Below, in pieces: positions 1-7,486 of a DNA stretch of 32,596 nucleotides; the stretch's first letter is position 1; every line of letters begins with the position of its first letter. Under the pieces are notes generated by a model. That model ran no database searches, was not told the origin of the DNA, and saw only the letters and a list, made by a program, of their open reading frames with translations. A program made the translations under genes and the position numbers. The stretch covers positions 1 through 32,596 of the forward strand of contig CALKQT010000061.1 in assembly GCA_937990735.1 (NCBI GenBank), in the 5' to 3' direction. This DNA is from an uncultured Campylobacter sp. Its GTDB lineage: Bacteria > Campylobacterota > Campylobacteria > Campylobacterales > Campylobacteraceae.

Positions 1-2
1 AT

Positions 3-131
3 AGCATGGATAAAGCTATGAATGATGATGGTAAAGTAAAAGGCTCTACGGCTAAGTTGAAAGACGAAGCTAAAGAAGAGGGATCATCTAAGGCTAAAGG
101 TAAGAGAGGCAAGAAGGGTAGGGGAGAGTAA
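3..131 (+). CDS. Lysine-rich protein, C-terminal part (5' end possibly outside window)
   Basis: The frame is open from the window edge to a TAA at 129-131 and encodes about 42 residues. The product is very hydrophilic, with Lys/Glu/Asp first and then a basic Lys-Gly-Arg tail (KGKRGKKGRGE). An internal ATG at 6-8 could start a 41-residue protein, but the upstream region cannot be seen, so this may be the tail of a longer gene. The tail is like the disordered basic ends of nucleic-acid-binding proteins; that is only a composition argument. The stop codon sits in a weak inverted repeat (GGGAGA/TCTCCC) with no T-run. I do not recognise the family. Confidence 0.45.
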   Translation, partial: SMDKAMNDDGKVKGSTAKLKDEAKEEGSSKAKGKRGKKGRGE

Positions 132-662
132 TTTCTCCCGACCTTAGCTTTAAATTTATAAGCCTAGCGCTTGAGACGAATGTATGATCTACGTAGCAAG
201 CGTATAAATTTAGGCGGAGCTATGGAAGTGTGCAAGATTTTAATTCGAATCTCGCGTAATTAGCTTGTGATCGACTATACTGTAGATTTAGAAGTTTACA
301 GTTCGATTTAAACTTGCGGATGTGATTTTATTTTATGGTACGGCGAGCCGATATTTTTTGGAATTTTAAGGTGTAAATTCTTGATTTATCATAAATTTTA
401 ATCTCACTGCTTTTAAGCAGAACTAAAATTACCCTAAAGACCGCCTAACTACAGCAAGGTATCGGCAAATCGATTACCGGCGCGTTTCGGCTAATGCCTA
501 GAAATCGTGTAGGCTAAAGTCAAGCCATAAGAAATCATAATGGTTTAGGGCGGCAATTTTGCAGAAACCGGCAGTGTGTTTATCTTACGACAAAGCGTAT
601 AGCGTAGTGCGAGAGTAACGGTTAAAAAGACCACAAGAGATAGATTTAAAGCAAATTTTACC
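132..662. other. Intergenic region, no gene supported
   Basis: There are 531 bases between the plus-strand fragment ending at 131 and the minus-strand permease ending at 663. All frames are broken by stops. The longest stretch I noticed is about 20 codons on the minus strand near 580-645, without a convincing start. A small palindrome (CTGCTT-TT-AAGCAG) lies at 407-420. No tRNA-like T-loop and no strong promoter was seen. Confidence 0.5.
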
Positions 663-1178
663 CTATTTAAACGCCAGCATCATCGCTCCCGCGCCGATGA
701 GTGCTAGCGCGAGCCATTCGCGAATACTCGGGCGCTCGCCTAAAAAGATCACGGCTATGATTACAACGAGTACCACGCTTAGCTTATCGATTGGTGCTAC
801 TTGATAGGCTTTGCCGATTTGTAGGGCTTTGAAATACGCTAGCCATGATGCGCCCGTCGCCAGCCCACTTAGTATCAAAAACGCCCAGTTACGAGGGGTT
901 AGGCTCGATAGCGGCTGCCAGGCTTTAGCGTAGCGTAGGAATGCGGCGAGACATAGGGCGATGATAATCGTGCGGATAAAAGTTGCAAAGTGGGAGTTGA
1001 TCCCTTCAAGCCCTATTTTTGCAAATATCGCGGTCAGCGCCGCAAAGAGTGCTGATGCGAGCTGGCCGGGTAAAAAACTAGAGCTCTGTTGTTTTAATTT
1101 AGATGCGATTGCCAAGTCTTGCTTACGATTACTGCTAAATTCTACCCCGCATATATAGAAAAATCGCCAAAATCGCAA
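663..1178 (-). CDS. Small EamA/DMT-type membrane transporter
   Basis: The product is a short, single-EamA-domain permease of the drug/metabolite transporter superfamily; half-size members are about 140 residues and are thought to dimerise. The hydrophobic part begins near residue 36 (GQLASALFAALTAIFAK) and gives about four to five helices, ending in LALALIGAGAMMLAFK. The central segment (SGLATGASWLAYFKALQIG, then a VAPIDKLSVVLV-type helix and FLGERPS) is typical of the family. The substrate cannot be predicted. The frame has no ATG before the last residues; the start used is TTG with an AGGA eight bases upstream. This gives an unusual hydrophilic extension of about 33 residues, so the true start, or an N-terminal change, is uncertain. 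It lies 54 bases downstream of the lipoprotein gene on the same strand. Confidence 0.75.
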   Translation of the reverse strand: MRFWRFFYICGVEFSSNRKQDLAIASKLKQQSSSFLPGQLASALFAALTAIFAKIGLEGINSHFATFIRTIIIALCLAAFLRYAKAWQPLSSLTPRNWAFLILSGLATGASWLAYFKALQIGKAYQVAPIDKLSVVLVVIIAVIFLGERPSIREWLALALIGAGAMMLAFK

Positions 1179-1232
1179 GCGAGCAATCCTACGAAGGCGG
1201 CATTGAAATTTTAAAATTTAAATTTAAAAGCC

Positions 1233-1670
1233 TTAGCCGTTGTAGCCTAAGCGGCGCATATTTGCGCACGCGTCCTTGTAGCCGTAATAGCACGAGATGC
1301 GGTATAGGTCAATGGCATTGAATTTATTTTGCTCCACGCCTTCACCTTTTTCAAACATCGCTGCGAGCTTCTGGCAAGCAGGAAAGTTTTGAGAGAGCGT
1401 GCACGCAGCGTTGTAGGCATTGGCGGCGGAAGCATAGTCGCGCTTGGAATACATAGAATCGGCGAAATTTAAACACATCGCGCCATTGCCGTTTTTGCAC
1501 GCATCGCTTTGCACGACGCTGCCTTGTAGGTTCATCGCACGGATACCGTCTTGAACGTCGGCGAAAGAATATTTGCCGCTCTTTGGCGAATCGACTGCGC
1601 TTTTTGGTGCGTTGCTAACGCAGCCTGCTAAAAATACTCCGGCGGCGATCAAAGCTAGAATTTTTTTCAT
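1233..1670 (-). CDS. Cysteine-rich Sel1-like repeat lipoprotein
   Basis: The 145-residue product starts with a lipoprotein signal (MKKILALIAAGVFLAGC) whose lipobox LAGC ends at Cys17, so the mature protein should be lipid-anchored. The rest has paired cysteines in tetratricopeptide/Sel1-like units: DACKNGNGAMC, YNAACTLSQNFPAC, and a GEGVEQN turn followed by SCYYGYKDAC. This resembles the Helicobacter/Campylobacter cysteine-rich SLR proteins (Hcp-like) but with only about two repeats. The ATG at 1670 is preceded by GGAG at a good distance; the open frame upstream of it has no signal sequence and is rejected. It begins 10 bases after the next gene's stop, so the two are probably cotranscribed. 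Function beyond envelope binding is unknown. Confidence 0.82.
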   Translation of the reverse strand: MKKILALIAAGVFLAGCVSNAPKSAVDSPKSGKYSFADVQDGIRAMNLQGSVVQSDACKNGNGAMCLNFADSMYSKRDYASAANAYNAACTLSQNFPACQKLAAMFEKGEGVEQNKFNAIDLYRISCYYGYKDACANMRRLGYNG

Positions 1671-1680
1671 ATTTTGCTCC

Positions 1681-2016
1681 TTAATTTTTTGAAATTTGGC
1701 GACCCAAAACGTAATAGGTCTCTTTGCCCGCGACTTTTTGCAGCTTGAGCTTAAATTTTTCCGACCAAGCGCTGATGATCTGCTCCACAGCGGTCTTGCG
1801 CTCTTCATTTGTAGCGTCATTTTTGATCTTAAAATACGGGTTTGAATTAGACATCGCCACGTGCGCACCGTAAATTTTAAGCTTATCGTTCAGCCCCACA
1901 ATGCGATCAAGCTCGTTATCCTCAAAATCGCACTTCGATAAAATTCCTCGCAGCTGCGCGACCGTCGCGTCGTTTACGCTATATCCTAGCGCTAGCAAAA
2001 TTCCATCTTCACTCAT
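1681..2016 (-). CDS. Conserved hypothetical protein (111 aa)
   Basis: This is a small soluble protein with no signal peptide or membrane segment. The N-terminal half is acidic and helical (LRGILSKCDFEDNELDRIVGL). The C-terminal half is basic (EKFKLKLQKVAGKETYYVLG). I do not recognise the family. Two ATGs lie close together. The second, at 2016, has AAGGA at five-base spacing and is preferred; the first, at 2022, overlaps that ribosome binding site. It starts 21 bases after the prfB stop and is followed within 10 bases by the lipoprotein gene, so it probably sits in a prfB-led operon. Confidence 0.7.
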   Translation of the reverse strand: MSEDGILLALGYSVNDATVAQLRGILSKCDFEDNELDRIVGLNDKLKIYGAHVAMSNSNPYFKIKNDATNEERKTAVEQIISAWSEKFKLKLQKVAGKETYYVLGRQISKN

Positions 2017-2037
2017 TCTCATCCTTTCGAAAAAAAT

Positions 2038-3135
2038 TTATCTGTTCGCTTGTGAAATCAAAACACCTTCGATTATGCTTTTTATATCGCCGTCTAGAAT
2101 CGCATCGGTTTGGCTATAAGCCTCGCCGCTGCGGTTATCCTTAACCTGTTGATACGGGAAAAGCACGTAGGAGCGGATCTGATGCCCCCAGCCGATCTCA
2201 CTTTTAGGCACGTTCTCGTCCTTTTCGCGCTGCTTCATCAGCTCAAGTTCGTAAAGGCGCGACTTTAATACCTTCATCGCCGTTTCTTTGTTTTTGTGCT
2301 GGCTTCTGTCGTTTTGGCAGTTTACTACGATGCCTGTTGGGATGTGCGTGATACGCACAGCACTTTCGGTTTTATTAATATGCTGCCCGCCTGCGCCGCT
2401 TGCGCGAAATACATCGACGCGAATATCCTTCTCTTCGATATTTATCTCGATATCGTCATTTAGCTCGGGGCTTACCATCACGCTTGAAAAGCTCGTATGT
2501 CTGCGCCCTGCACTATCGAATGGGCTTACGCGCACCAGGCGATGGATGCCGTTTTCGGCTTTCAGATATCCGTAGGCGTTCTCTCCGCGCACGATGAAGC
2601 TAACGTCCTTAAGACCCGCTTCCTCGCCCTCTTGAAAGTCCAAAACCTCGATCTTAAAGCCCTCTCGCTCGCAAAAGCGCAGATACATGCGGTATAGCAT
2701 ACTGGCCCAGTCGTTGCTCTCCGTACCGCCCGCGCCCGGATGAATGCTGACGATAGCGTTTTTATCGTCATTTTCGCCGCTAAGCATCATGGAAATTTCT
2801 AAATTTATGATCTTGCCCTCTAGCTCGTCTGCCTCGGCAAAAAGCGAGTTTATCGTCTCCTCGTCGTTTTCCGAGTTTGCCAGCTCATATAGAGCTTTTG
2901 CGTCATCTACGGCGTTTTTAGCGTTTAGAAATTTATTTAAGATATTTGAAATTTTAGTTTTTTCCTTGCCGATGGCACCTGCTTTTGCGATGTCCTGCCA
3001 GAGATTTTGATCGTTTTCAAGCTCCTCGATCTCTTTTAGGCGCGCTTTAATGTTCTCCGGTTTTACGACGCCTGCAATATTTTCGACTTTAGTATTTAGT
3101 GTTTTTAAAAGTTCCGTGTATTCGTAATTATCCAA
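2038..3135 (-). CDS. prfB: Peptide chain release factor 2
   Basis: RF2 reads UGA and UAA stop codons in the ribosomal A site and triggers hydrolysis of peptidyl-tRNA. The 365-residue protein is of full family length. It carries the RF2-specific SPF tripeptide at residues 204-206 (VRVSPFDSAG) and the catalytic GGQ loop at 249-251 (SGAGGQHINKTES), whose Gln is normally methylated. The gene is one continuous frame: the programmed +1 frameshift found in the E. coli gene is absent, so that autoregulation does not operate here. The start is TTG (TTGGATAATTAC) with AAAAAGG upstream, which fits the family N-terminus (MDNYEY). A TATAAT box lies about 30 bases upstream. Confidence 0.97.
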   Translation of the reverse strand: MDNYEYTELLKTLNTKVENIAGVVKPENIKARLKEIEELENDQNLWQDIAKAGAIGKEKTKISNILNKFLNAKNAVDDAKALYELANSENDEETINSLFAEADELEGKIINLEISMMLSGENDDKNAIVSIHPGAGGTESNDWASMLYRMYLRFCEREGFKIEVLDFQEGEEAGLKDVSFIVRGENAYGYLKAENGIHRLVRVSPFDSAGRRHTSFSSVMVSPELNDDIEINIEEKDIRVDVFRASGAGGQHINKTESAVRITHIPTGIVVNCQNDRSQHKNKETAMKVLKSRLYELELMKQREKDENVPKSEIGWGHQIRSYVLFPYQQVKDNRSGEAYSQTDAILDGDIKSIIEGVLISQANR

Positions 3136-3165
3136 AATTTAAGACCTTTTTATGCTTTTGGCGTG

Positions 3166-3171
3166 ATTATA
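3166..3171 (-). promoter_or_regulatory. Promoter -10 box for prfB
   Basis: On the minus strand the sequence reads TATGTTATAATCACG, a perfect TATAAT about 30 bases before the prfB TTG and just downstream of the yqj-like operon. It lets prfB be transcribed independently. No -35 is evident, as is normal for Campylobacter sigma-70 promoters. Confidence 0.6.
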
Positions 3172-3193
3172 ACATATTTTGGATTAAGGTTGT

Positions 3194-3430
3194 TTATAAA
3201 ATTTTATTTAAGACGGGTATTATGAAGCATTTATCTATTAGGGATATCAAAACCTGCTTGATATTGCCATGATTAATCAGTTTAAGCTCCGTCGAGAGAT
3301 CGGGCAAAGGGTCGTTTAGTAGCAGTTTTAGCTTTGCTTCTTCTAGTTTAAACTTTTTGCAATCGGCTCTTTTGTCTTCAAGCATAGACACCACTAGTCT
3401 TAGCTTCTCTTTTGTCATTTCGCTTTGCAT
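3194..3430 (-). CDS. Small protein, third gene of a yqjDE-like operon
   Basis: The 78-residue product has a charged helical N-terminal half (about residues 5-40, rich in Lys, Glu and Leu) and a more hydrophobic end (QVLISLIDKCFIIPVLNKIL). By position it corresponds to E. coli yqjK, which follows yqjD and yqjE, but sequence similarity is weak at best and the equivalence is inferred only from order, size and layout. The ATG at 3430 has AAGGTG at about six bases and overlaps the upstream gene by 16 bases. An alternative ATG at 3418 would form an ATGA overlap with that gene's stop. Translational coupling is likely in either case. Confidence 0.6.
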   Translation of the reverse strand: MQSEMTKEKLRLVVSMLEDKRADCKKFKLEEAKLKLLLNDPLPDLSTELKLINHGNIKQVLISLIDKCFIIPVLNKIL

Positions 3431-3690
3431 GAAAGCACCTTATATACGATGATAGAGCATAAAAAAGCTGCGATAGAGCAGGCAAAATACGCCCAAATTT
3501 CTCCGATAGTTTTTTCAAGAAGCGCGTGCAGTCCTAGCAAAAAGAAAACTAAGCCTATAATGCAAATCACGCCCGTAATTATATTTAGTAAAACCGAGTT
3601 GGCGCTCTTTAAAAAAGAGCACCTGATATCGCTAGCTTGAGCGTCTACGAGCTCTACTACCGAAACTATAAATTCAGATATGCCAGCCAT
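3415..3690 (-). CDS. YqjE-like / holin-superfamily small membrane protein
   Basis: The 91-residue inner-membrane protein has two predicted helices: VLLNIITGVICIIGLVFFLL (about 34-53) and WAYFACSIAAFLCSIIVYKV (about 66-85), joined by a short loop and followed by a basic tail. This layout matches the YqjE/holin-X type family (Pfam PF07332 as I recall it), which accompanies YqjD-like DUF883 proteins. The chosen ATG at 3690 overlaps the previous stop as TAATG, indicating translational coupling; a TTG at 3708 is possible but less likely. Its role is unknown; the operon context suggests a membrane partner for the DUF883 protein. Confidence 0.65.
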   Translation of the reverse strand: MAGISEFIVSVVELVDAQASDIRCSFLKSANSVLLNIITGVICIIGLVFFLLGLHALLEKTIGEIWAYFACSIAAFLCSIIVYKVLSCKAK

Positions 3691-3989
3691 TATTTTTTCA
3701 GCAACCAAGCGAGCAAAAATCCAACCCCCGCAGCGATAGCGACGCTTTTTATCGGGTCTTGTTTTATCGTGTCATTCACGCTTTCTATGCCGTCTTTGCC
3801 TTTGAGCCTTAGATCATCTATATATTTTTTGATCTCATTGCTATTTAGCTGATCTAGAATTTTATCTTTAGCAGACTCAGCACGCTCTGCGCCTATGTTT
3901 TTGATGGACTTCATAATTTCTTTAAAATCCGCTTTTAAAGAGTCGATATCCTTTTTCAAAGAATCTAAATTTGTCTCTTGAGTAGCCAT
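3690..3989 (-). CDS. YqjD/ElaB/DUF883-family membrane-anchored protein
   Basis: The protein has 99 residues. Residues 1-75 are a long charged amphipathic helix or coiled coil (repeating Leu/Lys/Asp/Ile, as in LDSLKKDIDSLKADFKEIM). The C-terminal segment SVAIAAGVGFLLAWLLKK is a glycine-containing membrane anchor ending in two lysines. This is the classic DUF883 architecture. In E. coli the relatives YqjD, ElaB and YgaM are tail-anchored inner-membrane proteins reported to bind ribosomes in stationary phase. The ATG at 3989 has AAGGAG seven bases upstream. It leads an overlapping three-gene unit immediately upstream of prfB and diverges from panC. Confidence 0.8.
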   Translation of the reverse strand: MATQETNLDSLKKDIDSLKADFKEIMKSIKNIGAERAESAKDKILDQLNSNEIKKYIDDLRLKGKDGIESVNDTIKQDPIKSVAIAAGVGFLLAWLLKK

Positions 3990-4111
3990 TTTCGCTCCTT
4001 TTGAAGTTTATTTTAGAGCTAAAGCTCATGATAGATTTTAGTACTTATTGATTAACGCTCGCTAAATAGACCGCCCTTTCGCGCTTAATTTATACCTTTA
4101 ATATTTTTTGA

Positions 4112-4117
4112 TATAAT
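4112..4117 (+). promoter_or_regulatory. Promoter -10 box for the panC operon
   Basis: TATAAT follows a T-run (ATTTTTTGATATAAT), the typical epsilonproteobacterial sigma-70 form, 37 bases before the panC ATG. Confidence 0.65.
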
Positions 4118-4154
4118 TGCCAGCCTTAATATTTTATATTGAAAAGAGAGAACA

Positions 4155-4976
4155 ATGCAGATTATTAGAAGCGTAGAGGAGCTAAAAAGCTTCAGAGCGG
4201 CGGCAAGCGGCAGCGTGGGCTTCGTGCCTACGATGGGGGCTTTGCACGCGGGGCATGCGAGCCTCATAAAAAGGGCGCGAAACGAAAACGACATCGTAAT
4301 CGTCTCGGCATTCCTCAATCCGGCGCAGTTTTTGCCCGGCGAAGATCTAAACAGCTACCCAAAAAACGAAGCGGGCGATATTAAAATTTGCGAGAGCCTC
4401 GATGTGAACGCGCTTTTTATCCCGAGCGTAGATGAAATTTACGGCTCCTGTGGGCCCGGTATTATCGCGCCTAAGCCGTTAAGCGAAATTTTAGAGGGCA
4501 AAACGCGCCCGGGACACTTCAACGGAGTGCTTAAGGTGCTAAATAAGCTCTTTAACCTCGTACGTCCGCTCAACGTATATATGGGCAAAAAGGACGCCCA
4601 ACAGCTTTTCATCGTGCAAAATATGGTAAAGAGCTTTTTTATGGATATCAATATCGTGCCCTGTGAGATCGTGCGCGAGAGCGACGGCCTGGCGCTTAGC
4701 TCGCGCAACGCTTATTTGGACGAGGAGGGCAAGCTTATGGCGCTTAAGCTTTCGCGCTCCTTGCTAAATGCCAGCTCGCTTATTAAAAAAGGCGAGATCA
4801 GCCTAAACATCATCCGCGAAAAGATGCTTAGCGTGCTTGAGCCGCTGGCGGTCGATTACATAGCATTCGTGGATTATAAATTTAATGAAATTTCGCAGAT
4901 CAAGTCGGGAGATACTATCATTTTAGTAGCCGCCAAGGTAGGCACGACCCGTCTGATCGATAATATCTGGCTGTAG
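4155..4976 (+). CDS. panC: Pantothenate synthetase
   Basis: PanC joins pantoate and beta-alanine with ATP to form pantothenate, the last step of vitamin B5 synthesis and the precursor of coenzyme A. The cytosolic protein has 273 residues, a normal length. The nucleotidyltransferase HxGH motif lies at 31-34 (PTMGALHAGHASL). Further family blocks are present: EGKTRPGHFNGV, NVYMGKKDAQQ and SDGLALSSRN, which contact pantoate and ATP. The usual FVNPTQF block reads FLNPAQF, a mild variant. The ATG is preceded by a purine-rich AAAAGAGAGAA. The stop codon directly abuts the rimO ATG (TAG-ATG), so the genes are cotranscribed although metabolically unrelated. panB and panD are not in the window. Confidence 0.96.
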   Translation: MQIIRSVEELKSFRAAASGSVGFVPTMGALHAGHASLIKRARNENDIVIVSAFLNPAQFLPGEDLNSYPKNEAGDIKICESLDVNALFIPSVDEIYGSCGPGIIAPKPLSEILEGKTRPGHFNGVLKVLNKLFNLVRPLNVYMGKKDAQQLFIVQNMVKSFFMDINIVPCEIVRESDGLALSSRNAYLDEEGKLMALKLSRSLLNASSLIKKGEISLNIIREKMLSVLEPLAVDYIAFVDYKFNEISQIKSGDTIILVAAKVGTTRLIDNIWL

Positions 4977-6488
4977 ATGGCGAAGCTTCATCTCGTCTCG
5001 CTGGGCTGCAATAAAAATTTAGTTGATAGCGAAATCATGCTTGGGCGCTTGCAAAACTACGAGCTCACGGATGAACCTGCAAATGCGGATGTGATGATCG
5101 TAAATACCTGCGGCTTCATAGCAAGCGCCAAGCAGGAGAGTATCCGCACGATTTTGAAGCTTAGCGAGCAGAAAAAAAGCGGCGCGCTGCTGGTCGTTAC
5201 GGGCTGTCTGATGCAGCGCTACAAAGACGAGCTCATGCGCGAGCTGCCCGAGGTCGATATTTTTAGCGGCGTTGGCGACTACGATAAAATCGATGAGATG
5301 ATCTTAAAAAAGCAAAATTTATTCAGCCCACAAACCTATCTGCAAAGTCCCGCGCTTACCTCTTCACGCGTGATAACGGGCTCAAACTACCATGCTTACG
5401 TTAAAATTTCAGAGGGCTGTAATCAAAAATGCTCTTTCTGCGCCATTCCGAGCTTCAAAGGTCGCCTAAAAAGCCGCAGCATCGACGACATCGAAGCAGA
5501 GGTGCGCGGCTTGGTGGCGCGCGGATTTTACGATTTTAGCTTTATCGCGCAGGATTCTAGCAGCTACGGTCGCGATCTAAGACACAGTAACAAGGGCGGA
5601 TCAAATTTTAAAGACTACCGCGATGAGTTAAATTCCGCAGTCTTTCGCGACGGGCAGAATTTTGACGGCTCACGCGGCAGCGCGGGAGATAAAATTTCCG
5701 CTCAAAGTAGGCTCTCCTGCGGTAAGGGCTCTAGCAGCGAGAGCGCTGGCGACGAAAAAGCCCACGAGCAGGACATAGATCTAGTCGCGCTGATAAAACG
5801 CATCGAAAAAATTAGAGGCGTCAAGGTCGCGCGCGTGCTGTATCTCTACCCCACCAGCACCGACGAGCGGCTCATCCGCACGATCGTGGACTCACCCGTT
5901 TTCGCAAACTACTTCGACATGCCAATTCAGCACATAAGCGATAAAATGCTAAGCCTTATGAAGCGCGGCGCGAGCGCGGCGCGGATCAAAGAGCTTTTAA
6001 ATTTAATGCAAAGTGCGCCGGGCGCATTTTTACGAACGGGCGTCATAGTGGGACACCCAGGCGAAACAGACGTAGAATTTGACGAGCTTTGCGACTTTTT
6101 GCAGGAGTTTAAATTTGATAGAATTTCAGCTTTTGCTTACAGCAAGGAGGAGGATACGGCGAGCTTTGCGATGCCGCAGATCCCTGCGCGGACAATTAGC
6201 CACCGCCTAAATAAAATCGAAAAAATCACGCGCGAGGCGATAGCTAGCAGCATGCGCACGCTCGTAGGCAAAAAGATACCCCTAATAATCGAAGGTGCCA
6301 GCAGCGAGGGCGAGTTTTTTTACGGCGCCAAGCCTCTTTCATGGGACAAGGACATCGACGGCGAAATTTTAATCAACGAAAGCTACGTGCAAAATCTAAA
6401 AGCAGGCGGTCTATACGAGTGCGAAATCACGGAATTTGCGGGCGATAGACTGCTTGCGCGAGTGCTAAAAAGCTCGCAAGGACGATGA
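4977..6488 (+). CDS. rimO: Ribosomal protein S12 methylthiotransferase, with an internal insertion
   Basis: RimO is a radical-SAM enzyme that methylthiolates an Asp of ribosomal protein S12. The N-terminal cluster cysteines are C11 (SLGCNKN), C45 (NTCGF) and C77 (TGCLMQ). The radical-SAM CxxxCxxC is C148, C152 and C155 (EGCNQKCSFCAIPSFKGR). GGFIAQD-type and VGHPGET blocks and a C-terminal TRAM domain follow. At 503 residues it is about 60 longer than usual. The excess is a hydrophilic Ser/Gly/Asp/Arg-rich insertion at roughly residues 203-264 (nt 5583-5768), between the SYGRDL block and the helix beginning DIDLVALIKRIEKI. The insertion keeps the frame and all catalytic residues remain. Its stop overlaps the tilS start by four bases (ATGA). 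MiaB (9808-11103) is the paralog that acts on tRNA. Confidence 0.95.
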   Translation: MAKLHLVSLGCNKNLVDSEIMLGRLQNYELTDEPANADVMIVNTCGFIASAKQESIRTILKLSEQKKSGALLVVTGCLMQRYKDELMRELPEVDIFSGVGDYDKIDEMILKKQNLFSPQTYLQSPALTSSRVITGSNYHAYVKISEGCNQKCSFCAIPSFKGRLKSRSIDDIEAEVRGLVARGFYDFSFIAQDSSSYGRDLRHSNKGGSNFKDYRDELNSAVFRDGQNFDGSRGSAGDKISAQSRLSCGKGSSSESAGDEKAHEQDIDLVALIKRIEKIRGVKVARVLYLYPTSTDERLIRTIVDSPVFANYFDMPIQHISDKMLSLMKRGASAARIKELLNLMQSAPGAFLRTGVIVGHPGETDVEFDELCDFLQEFKFDRISAFAYSKEEDTASFAMPQIPARTISHRLNKIEKITREAIASSMRTLVGKKIPLIIEGASSEGEFFYGAKPLSWDKDIDGEILINESYVQNLKAGGLYECEITEFAGDRLLARVLKSSQGR

Positions 6489-7486
6489 AAAACTCGCCTG
6501 AAATTCCAAGCAAAATTCTAGCCTTGCTGCGGGCTGGCAAAAATCTGCTTGCCTTTTCGCACGGCGTCGATAGCACGGCGCTTTTTTACCTTTTGGACGA
6601 GGCGGGCGTGAAATTTGACCTCGCGATCGTGGATTATAACGTCCGCGCGCAGAGCAAAGACGAAGTCGATTCGGCGCGAGACTTAGCGGCCAAATTTAAC
6701 AAACAAATCTACGTAAAAAGCGTGCGACTGGGCGCTTCAAATTTCGAGCACGAGGCGCGCGCGGCAAGATATGATTTTTTCGGCCAAATTTGCTGCGAGC
6801 AGGGATATGAAAATTTGATCTTGGCGCATCAGTTTGACGATAAATTCGAGTGGTTTTTGATGCAGCTTGGGCGCGGCGCGGGGCTTAACGAGATGCTAGG
6901 CATGCAAGAGCTAGAGGCTCGCGATGACTACGTGATCGCTCGTCCGCTTCTAGGCGTGCGAAAGTGCAAGCTGGAGCAGTTTTTGCGTGAGCGAAATCTA
7001 AAATACTTCACCGACGAGACGAATTTGACGGACCAGTTTAAACGCGGCTTTATTCGCGCAAAATTTAGCGAGCCGTTTTTAAACGAATACTTTAGCGGCG
7101 TAAAAAAGAGCTTCGAGTTTTTGGCGACTGACGCACAAAATTTAAGCCCCGAAATTTCTAATCCAGCGCCTAAAATTTACCTCGTAAAACGAGGCCAGGG
7201 CGAGATTCGCGGCGTGGGTCTTACCTGCAAGCGACTAGGGCTCGTGCTAAGCTCGGCGCAGCGAAACGAATGCGCGCGCTGCCTAAAAAATGGCACGGGC
7301 TGCGTGCTCGGCGGCAAGGTAGCCGTCGGAGCGGGCGCAAATTTTATTTTCGTAACGCCCTATATCAAAGCGGCGATGGAAAAGAAATTTAAAGAAGCGT
7401 GCAGACAGCTCGCCGTCCCGCCGATAAACCGCGGATTTTTATTTGCCGCGGGAGCGGATCTTGCGCTATTTGAGGAGCTTTTATGA
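6485..7486 (+). CDS. tilS: tRNA(Ile)-lysidine synthase
   Basis: TilS uses ATP and lysine to convert C34 of the CAU-anticodon tRNA-Ile to lysidine, allowing AUA decoding. The 333-residue protein has the N-type PP-loop at residues 25-30, reading SHGVDS rather than the common SGGxDS (SHG/SYG variants occur in epsilonproteobacteria, as I recall). Family blocks follow: VDYNVRAQSKDE, FEHEARAARYDFF, LAHQFDDKFEWFLMQLGRG and the RPLLGVRK region with TDETN. The C-terminal part is shorter than in E. coli, which is common in this group. It overlaps rimO and the next gene by four bases each, giving a tightly coupled operon. Confidence 0.92.
   Translation: MKNSPEIPSKILALLRAGKNLLAFSHGVDSTALFYLLDEAGVKFDLAIVDYNVRAQSKDEVDSARDLAAKFNKQIYVKSVRLGASNFEHEARAARYDFFGQICCEQGYENLILAHQFDDKFEWFLMQLGRGAGLNEMLGMQELEARDDYVIARPLLGVRKCKLEQFLRERNLKYFTDETNLTDQFKRGFIRAKFSEPFLNEYFSGVKKSFEFLATDAQNLSPEISNPAPKIYLVKRGQGEIRGVGLTCKRLGLVLSSAQRNECARCLKNGTGCVLGGKVAVGAGANFIFVTPYIKAAMEKKFKEACRQLAVPPINRGFLFAAGADLALFEELL

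Noticed and set aside
195..280. Possible tRNA or small RNA around a TTCGAATC stretch
   Set aside because: TTCGAATC resembles a T-loop, but no acceptor, anticodon or D stems pair around it.
1671..1868. N-terminal extension of the Sel1-like lipoprotein
   Set aside because: It would bury the lipoprotein signal; it overlaps the upstream gene out of frame, while ATG 1670 has a good ribosome binding site.
2038..3135. Programmed frameshift in prfB
   Set aside because: The gene is one continuous frame from the first codon through the GGQ domain; no in-frame UGA or slippery site is needed.
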